Assembly (NCBI GenBank): GCA_029762535.1
Contig: JARVGK010000035.1
Coordinates: 1 to 34,630 of the forward strand
Length of the DNA: 34,630 nucleotides
Source of the DNA: Thermoplasmatota archaeon
GTDB lineage: Archaea > Thermoplasmatota > Penumbrarchaeia > Penumbrarchaeales > Penumbrarchaeaceae
Reading direction: 5' to 3'
Below the pieces are notes generated by a model. It saw only the letters and a list, made by a program, of their open reading frames with translations, searched no databases and was not told the DNA's origin. The translations under genes and the position numbers were made by a program. This document shows positions 31,301 to 34,630 of the stretch, piece after piece. Every line of letters starts with the position of its first letter. Positions within the stretch are counted from its first letter, which is position 1.

Positions 31301-32340
31301 CGCTGCATCATCTCCACCGTTGTCTTGCCCTCTCCACCATCCGAATCGGTGTGCCCCGAAGTGTAAATATCCCAGTAACTCGACTCTACCATACCGCCGC
31401 TGGCTCCGACTAGCCCGCCGACAATTCCCGCTGCGGATACCGTACCTGTAGAATATGAGTTCTTTATCGACGCCCCTGCATTATGGAGCCCTACCAATCC
31501 CCCAACCCGTTGATTTCCTTCAACATTTCCAACAGCAAATGAATCCGATATGGATAACATATTGTGGCCGACAAGCCCGCCAACACTCTCGTCCCCGGAG
31601 ACATCTCCTGAGGCGTAGCTAACGGATATCGATCCCATGTTGCTTCCGACCAGACCTCCCACGTGGATCGAGCTCGCTGTAACTTCCCCCGTGGCATAAC
31701 AGTTGAATATGTTGCCCCCATTGGTCCCGACCAGTCCGCCGGTAAATTGCCATCCTGTCACTGTGCAGTGAGAGGATGAGTTAGATATCGAGCCGCTGTT
31801 CCATCCGACCAGGCCCGCTCCGGAATAATCGGTGCCGCGAACGGTGCCCGAGGCCGTGCAATTGTCCAATGTACCGGAATAGAAGTTCCCCACGAGCGGA
31901 CCGGTGAAGGTATACCCGGTTATGTTCACATTAAAAAGGTTAACGTTCTTCACATCCGCATCCAGGACATAACCGAACAGGCCTATGAATTTCGAGGACG
32001 AGCGTTGTATGCTCAATCCGGTGATGGAGTGCCCCCTGCCGTCGAAGGACCCTGTGAAGGGATCCGATTCGCTCCCGACGGGGATGAAGCCCGCGCCTTC
32101 GTTCCATTCCGATGTCCCTCGCGCATCTATGGCGTTGGCGAGGGCGTAATGTGCGGCGAGATCATCCCCCATGGCCTGAAGGGCGAGGACATCCTCGATG
32201 AGAAAGGGATCCTCCTGTGTCCCTGTCCCTCCAACGAAGGACCCGTCAATTCCCTGATGATCCATGAGGATCAAAACCGGAAAAGAAGAGAACAACATCA
32301 TGCATACCAAAAAAAAACCTGTCATATCCCGGGATCTCAT
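25345..32340 (-). CDS. Giant RHS/YD-repeat surface protein with GLUG, CARDB, DUF7619 and PKD parts and a C-terminal membrane anchor
   Basis: 2331 residues from ATG 32340 (GAGGTG ribosome site at 32348-32353; a longer frame exists upstream without support). Order: signal peptide (MRSRDMTGFFLVCMMLFSSF); GLUG repeats at about 80-340 (GGLVG, NSYSTGTV); Ig-like; CARDB at about 490-590; a pre-peptidase-like domain; then 'GLGRGWTHNW'-type DUF6531 entry near 1010 and about 20 YD repeats to 1770 (YDERGNLIE, YDAAGR). The RHS core ends RFLSTDPIGI..YRYVRNSPTNLIDPTGL near 1810. Where bacterial RHS proteins carry a toxin it has a short Gly/Ala-rich hydrophobic stretch, DUF7619 (DPNQKLGPSGIGPENHI, near 1880-2090), a PKD domain (about 2195-2280) and a C-terminal helix with RSRRDRKDEE tail. 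It is thus probably a surface adhesin or matrix protein. TATA-like box CTATAAATGA at 32387-32396. Confidence 0.92.
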   Translation of the reverse strand: MRSRDMTGFFLVCMMLFSSFPVLILMDHQGIDGSFVGGTGTQEDPFLIEDVLALQAMGDDLAAHYALANAIDARGTSEWNEGAGFIPVGSESDPFTGSFDGRGHSITGLSIQRSSSKFIGLFGYVLDADVKNVNLFNVNITGYTFTGPLVGNFYSGTLDNCTASGTVRGTDYSGAGLVGWNSGSISNSSSHCTVTGWQFTGGLVGTNGGNIFNCYATGEVTASSIHVGGLVGSNMGSISVSYASGDVSGDESVGGLVGHNMLSISDSFAVGNVEGNQRVGGLVGLHNAGASIKNSYSTGTVSAAGIVGGLVGASGGMVESSYWDIYTSGHTDSDGGEGKTTVEMMQRATYFRWDFENVWSHIEGETYPWLRSLPDQIKPRILSPMRSGTLVRGDTLRFSGSRAPDLAYHWTIGEDRTASVRSPGLVNFPAVGTYEVAYALVDDGMELSDRDTRTFVVIDDTTSHPDLIAVSMDIPDTLAPGGSSTIAYSAMNSGGAPLPDEGWHDAVYLSTDAYLDSGDRKLASTSVGGGIAPGSSYDGVMEITFPLLKEGPYYLILSLNDDWSFVERHRLNNEMAEEVDVAILELEEGAAHTGAYPSGQVDQYFRLKIPSGRNLVLTLDGPVGLELCARHAYLPTRANHDGLSDSGRMAVPGAYPGTWYILVQGDRMPSSGSYTIKFETVSLFLYEADPNRHVRGLPLELMLAGTGFIDPVKVELIGPDGGTYEAASVEVHLPTQLTAGFSAGALPEDVYSVRISRSDVGTAELVAVLNVLEQGSSNFDARIIMPEVVGYNSPATIYVEYENSGDVSIPAPLLSVTGTQGDDQGPLLTLDIQKMKNGMWTMSEDMEDRNVMPLGFSSSVQMLASGKTSGVIHPGETRRIPVHYVGWERPWNMDLPPVDWRLGMMGADNDEVLDKDAMKEHMRPGHISAEAWDIIWSNFITDAGDTWGEYVRMIGRNALYLHRQGQRVEDVGQLLALSICMAEGYNPLSVLSSEQDALVEAPGFPITFERYHQVPISRRFEMGPLGRGWTHNWQERIEVKDGKVHVIDGSGSIRVFERDIRFTGRHLGQPGDRGDLRALPGGSYRLKEHDGHLRTFRSDGRLDRIQDTNGNSITCTYTDGSLTRLSHSSGQFLEISYDGNGRIVSVKDQHGRETAYTHDGEYMVQIKAHDGYTTDHEYDSTPGSAKLHALTGIAVPGSAKTSMEYDVSGRLRSISRGGERLTFTYGLGTVSVLDGSGNADTYHFDHMRRITRTENALGEADSYIFDGTGRLTEITDPAGLSIRYGYDNDGELTEMTDQMGHTTRFTYSGDLHRLSRIIDARGNGFGYGYDERGNLIEIYHPDGTKELWTHDQKGNVLTWTNRRGNTTGYSYDEAGRLTKKVHEGAPEVKYAYDERGNLIEVEDTSGITEFIRDEHERIVRINYPLGQWLEFTYDRAHRRNSSIDHLGLALEYVYDATGRIEAVTDGDLNDIIRYEYDSAGRLSKKTVGNGVQTTYGYDPAGRISTLVSHGPTGDVISSIDQTYDERGRRVGVDAHYGSWSYEYDEIDQLTRAVLDPDDAGIRSLDMLYTYDALGNRIETVVNGEAETYEVNRLNQYTRIGEKTYNYDADGNLVEEDGPEGSVIYSYDDENRLVGVVKDGDVRTFSYDGLGNRVSMTDNGLRAHYIIDPIGLGDLVGVYDDMGDPITRYVHGPDLIGLRTDAGELHYHVYDALGNAHGLTGPDGSIVNSYAYGPFGDPIHEQFTIANPFRFGGEKGVMTDPTGLVHMRARHYGPRIGRFLSTDPIGIQGGDVNLYRYVRNSPTNLIDPTGLMIDVSGVANPMGFMPWSEVYGATMGTPGQVAGAGLDIYFAGSTAIAGFTLLATATGALPFLLAGGLIVWGSHSILKSVFTLVFIAMDPNQKLGPSGIGPENHIKEGSTLSYHVDFENLEDATAPAQIVTVRDPLSEHLDMATFEFTQIGFGDVIIPLESGTRYLEEVVRYRFEDEEYDMDIEVHIHAGIDIEIGEIFVNFYSIDPETGLLPTVETGFLPPEDGSGRGQGHFSYLISPREDLSTGTEIRNIATIQFDLGLSIDTNQIDPMDMSKGTDPDLEALVTIDAGSPVSRVEDLPSAVFSTFEVYWSGEDDIGGSGIASYDIFVSENGGDWVIWLEGTDLTSDRFEGEIGNTYGFFSVAVDNVGHREEKTAGAETAATVVILSGPTANAGLDRRVRVGDAVLFDGSASSDDVGIKNYTWTFDDGTGEIILYGVSPVHVFNVPGVHTVVLNVTNAGGLWATDTMTVTVDPVVDGPEKENIPLILAGAAVLALIMIIAFIVCLFLLFILIRSRRDRKDEE

Positions 32341-32616
32341 TTCATTGCACCTCAAGGAAACCGATGCGAGTAAGATTCCGGCCAGACTATAAATGATTTG
32401 GGTTCCTGGCTCGTAATGTTGAGGGGTGGATACTCCAGCATCCAACATCATTTCCACCTACGATCCATGATCCCACTCTTTGAGGATACCTCTGGGCTAC
32501 AATATCAAATAATCGAGCTGCCATGCATATTCCCCAAATTGGGGCGACATCTCAATGCTCATGGTACAGTAAGCGATGATCGCGAATTCTGACAATGGGG
32601 GATCCGACGTCCACCA
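32341..32616. other. Intergenic: promoter of the RHS gene and MscS terminator
   Basis: On the minus strand, TCATTTATAGTC at about 32385-32396 is the RHS promoter. CCCCAA-a-TTGGGG near 32532-32544 may end the MscS transcript. A tract of six T lies near 32632, within the MscS end. No gene seen. Confidence 0.4.
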
Positions 32617-33453
32617 TCAAGGTAGTGATCCTTTTTTCAGATGCAAGTCCATCTGCGGGAACGGGATCTCGATACCCGCCTTGACGAAACCCGAGGGGAT
32701 GTCCTTGTTCAGTTTTGCCCAGAGGGTCCAATAATCATCGGTCTTGGCCCAGGGCCTCAGCTGGACGTTTATGGCGGAATCTCCAAGCTCGGTGATGATG
32801 ACATCCATTGGCGGGTCCTTTAGGACGAGTCCTGTCGAATTCATTATCCTCTTTGCGACATTTATCGCAAGGTCGAGGTCTGTCCCGTATGCGACCCCTA
32901 CGTTGACGTCCACCCTTCTGATGGGCATCCTCGTGTAATTGGTTATGGGCGATCCCCACACCTGTTTATTGGGTATTGTTATGTATTTGTTGTCCGGGGT
33001 CATCAGCTCAGTTGTCATCATGGACAGCCCTGTGACCTTGCCCGTGAAGCCGGAAACCTCTACGACCTCATCCATCCTTATCGGTCTCAATGTGGCGATC
33101 CATATGCCCGCGAACATGTTGTTCAGCGAATCCTGCAGCCCGAAAGCGATTATCAGACCAATGGCCGCTGAAAGTCCTATGAACACGCCTCCCACGGCTA
33201 TACCGAGAGAGCCCAAAGCGAGTAAGATGACGACTATGTATAGTATGGCCGAGACCATCTTTCCAAGGAGATCGATCATCAACCTTGGCATCTTGCTCTT
33301 CTTCAGGGAACCTTTGAAGACGGCCATTACGATCTTGATGACGATAAAACCCAGGATCAATATCATGAAAAAGGTCAGAATTCGCGAAAATGAGATCCCT
33401 ATCACCGGTATCTCGCTTTCCAACGCATCTATCACATCCTCATATGACACCAT
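32617..33453 (-). CDS. Small-conductance mechanosensitive channel (MscS family)
   Basis: 278 residues, the minimal MscS size. Three N-terminal helices (ILTFFMILILGFIVIKIVMA; MVSAILYIVVILLALGSLGI; VFIGLSAAIGLIIAFGLQDS), the last being the pore helix TM3 with its Ala/Gly packing, followed by LNNMFAGIWIATLRPIRMDEVV and the beta domain (IPNKQVWGSPITNYTRMP) and the alpha/beta tail. It opens under membrane tension during osmotic downshock. TATA-like TATTATAATT lies about 30 bases upstream (33482-33491), giving a very short leader. Confidence 0.95.
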   Translation of the reverse strand: MVSYEDVIDALESEIPVIGISFSRILTFFMILILGFIVIKIVMAVFKGSLKKSKMPRLMIDLLGKMVSAILYIVVILLALGSLGIAVGGVFIGLSAAIGLIIAFGLQDSLNNMFAGIWIATLRPIRMDEVVEVSGFTGKVTGLSMMTTELMTPDNKYITIPNKQVWGSPITNYTRMPIRRVDVNVGVAYGTDLDLAINVAKRIMNSTGLVLKDPPMDVIITELGDSAINVQLRPWAKTDDYWTLWAKLNKDIPSGFVKAGIEIPFPQMDLHLKKGSLP

Positions 33454-33507
33454 TTTGAACCCCGCAAAGTAATCATGCAGTAATTATAATACTTTTTCCC
33501 TAAGGCG

Positions 33508-33530
33508 GAAAATGACCCGTGGTCATTTTC
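33508..33530 (-). terminator. Terminator of the Ig-like surface protein gene
   Basis: GAAAATGACC-cgt-GGTCATTTTC, a perfect 10-bp stem, 35 bases past the stop of the minus-strand gene and just before the MscS promoter. Confidence 0.7.
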
Positions 33531-33564
33531 ATGGTCCTAATCCGTGCACATGATCTTGGGATCG

Positions 33565-34630
33565 TCATTCTTCCTTGGAGAGGGAGTCCTTTGAGCGTTT
33601 CACGGCAAGGTAGATAATTATAGCGATAGCGATCAAAATGATGAGGAATAAGGCGATGATCACGATTGGCGGGACCGATGTCCTTTTATTTTCATTCTCA
33701 TCGATCTTTGGATCCGAACCGTTCGGATCCTCCTCAGGGTCCTCCTGATCGTTGTCATCTTGTTCCGAGGGCAAAACTTTAATCTCAAAGCTCACAGTGG
33801 CGTTATTCCCCGCAAGGTCTGTGACGATCAAGGTCACATTGTACGTGCCCGGTTCTGAAGGCACACCGCTTATTTTCCCGTTCGATGAGGGGACGGGTGA
33901 ACCGAACCATTCATATGATACGATCCCGATATTGTCGGAAGCGATCGCCGATATGTCTATCGATGAACCTATGGATATGACGAGATCATCTATCAGGGCT
34001 ATCGATGGTGGGATATCATCTATTATACTGACCGTTCTCAACGGAGTTGAACTATCCAACCCTGAAACATCAAGAGCGCTGATCACATAGTTCAATCCCT
34101 CCACGGAATCCACGGGAACGGATACCGTATGATGGTAGATAGTCCCATCGTATTCCATTTCCACAACGGTGTGTTCGCCATCATCTCCGAACCAGTACTC
34201 GAGCATGACGCTATCGATCCCGATGTTGTCGGTGACTTCTACGCCGATAACGATCTCCGATCCGGTGGAGGCTTCGGTCGGGGTCCGATCCTCTATGAAG
34301 GCCGGTGGAACATTGTCGATAATTTCAACCATCGAGGCAGCTGTTCCATTCCAATTTCCCGAAATATCGACGCATCTGAAGAGATAGTAAAGGGGATCGG
34401 TGGAATTGAATGGAATTGTTATCAGATAAGTGTATGGACCGGTCCCTTCCATGCTCGCATTGGTCCTATCTCCAGTCCCGAACCAGTACTCCACATGGAC
34501 CGAGGAGATACCGATGTTGTCGCCAACATATATCGTGAACATGAACGGGTTTCCCGTCGTACCCGACGATTTAGTGCCGTCGACACCGAACTCAGGCCTG
34601 TCGTTATCGGTAATAGTGACCGTTCTCTCT
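33565..34630 (-). CDS. Ig-like repeat surface protein with C-terminal anchor, 5' end beyond the window
   Basis: Open across the right edge; at least 354 residues are visible and the frame continues before the first internal Met (34542). It has tandem Ig-like modules of about 95 residues, each with a 'DNIGI-S-V-x-(L/V)-EYWFG' strand and an 'IIDDxPP' start (IIDNVPPAFIEDRTPTEAST, then SIIDDIPPSIALIDD). The last module carries PGTYNVTLIVTDLAGNNATV, PKD-like. An acidic linker (DDNDQEDPEEDPNGSDPKID) is followed by a transmembrane helix (IVIIALFLIILIAIAIIIYL) and a basic tail. Extracellular, anchored; role probably structural or adhesive. No start seen. Confidence 0.85.
   Translation of the reverse strand, partial: ERTVTITDNDRPEFGVDGTKSSGTTGNPFMFTIYVGDNIGISSVHVEYWFGTGDRTNASMEGTGPYTYLITIPFNSTDPLYYLFRCVDISGNWNGTAASMVEIIDNVPPAFIEDRTPTEASTGSEIVIGVEVTDNIGIDSVMLEYWFGDDGEHTVVEMEYDGTIYHHTVSVPVDSVEGLNYVISALDVSGLDSSTPLRTVSIIDDIPPSIALIDDLVISIGSSIDISAIASDNIGIVSYEWFGSPVPSSNGKISGVPSEPGTYNVTLIVTDLAGNNATVSFEIKVLPSEQDDNDQEDPEEDPNGSDPKIDENENKRTSVPPIVIIALFLIILIAIAIIIYLAVKRSKDSLSKEE

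Noticed and set aside
32341..32457. Longer start of the RHS protein (39 extra residues)
   Set aside because: ATG 32340 has a ribosome site at a normal distance and begins a proper signal peptide; the upstream extension covers the TATA box.

Overview
The window looks like one chromosomal segment of an archaeon, most likely a Thermoplasmatota-type euryarchaeon; this lineage call is inference. Archaeal signs are TATA-like boxes about 25-30 bases before probable transcription starts, short or absent 5' leaders, a class II superoxide reductase, VapBC pairs, AAA_14/DUF4143 ATPases, and very large secreted proteins held by a C-terminal membrane helix with a basic tail. No rRNA, tRNA, CRISPR array or intact insertion sequence was seen.

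Layout. 1-1611: 5' part of a secreted beta-propeller (SBBP) protein, cut by the left edge. 2049-2309: a PhzF remnant. 2568-5141: superoxide reductase, 1-pyrroline-5-carboxylate dehydrogenase and a GNAT-like protein. 5142-5976: a gene-free stretch of repeats. 5977-9538: an accessory block with two C-terminal remnants and one intact copy of AlbA_2 (Schlafen-type) ATP-binding regulators, plus an AT-rich two-gene cassette of Myb-like paralogues. 10144-15599: two AAA_14/DUF4143 ATPases around a VapBC pair, an ORF6N protein and small ORFs. 15600-21872: lipoproteins, a DUF6122 membrane protein, a flavodoxin and its truncated duplicate, a second VapBC pair and a CxxC-x17-CxxC zinc protein. 22026-34630: envelope genes, namely a zinc-ribbon membrane protein, a membrane-anchored subtilisin, a 2331-residue RHS/YD-repeat surface protein, an MscS channel and an Ig-like surface protein cut by the right edge.

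The most unusual content is between the genes. Many gaps carry GC-rich hairpins separated by GATC, usually with a GAA, GAG or similar small loop on the plus strand. A longer multi-hairpin element occurs at 5512-5681 and 15778-15894. Between its copies several stems change on both sides and still pair, which is evidence of a conserved structure. A third module of about 250 bases, duplicated at 5131-5398 and 19086-19312, carries a promoter in front of two unrelated minus-strand genes. Several truncated genes end at or near these arrays, so the arrays may be recombination points.

Together the genes give an envelope set (propeller, RHS, subtilisin, Ig-like, lipoproteins, MscS), a small redox and amino-acid set, and an accessory set of toxin-antitoxin and regulatory ATPase genes in a region of duplication and decay.
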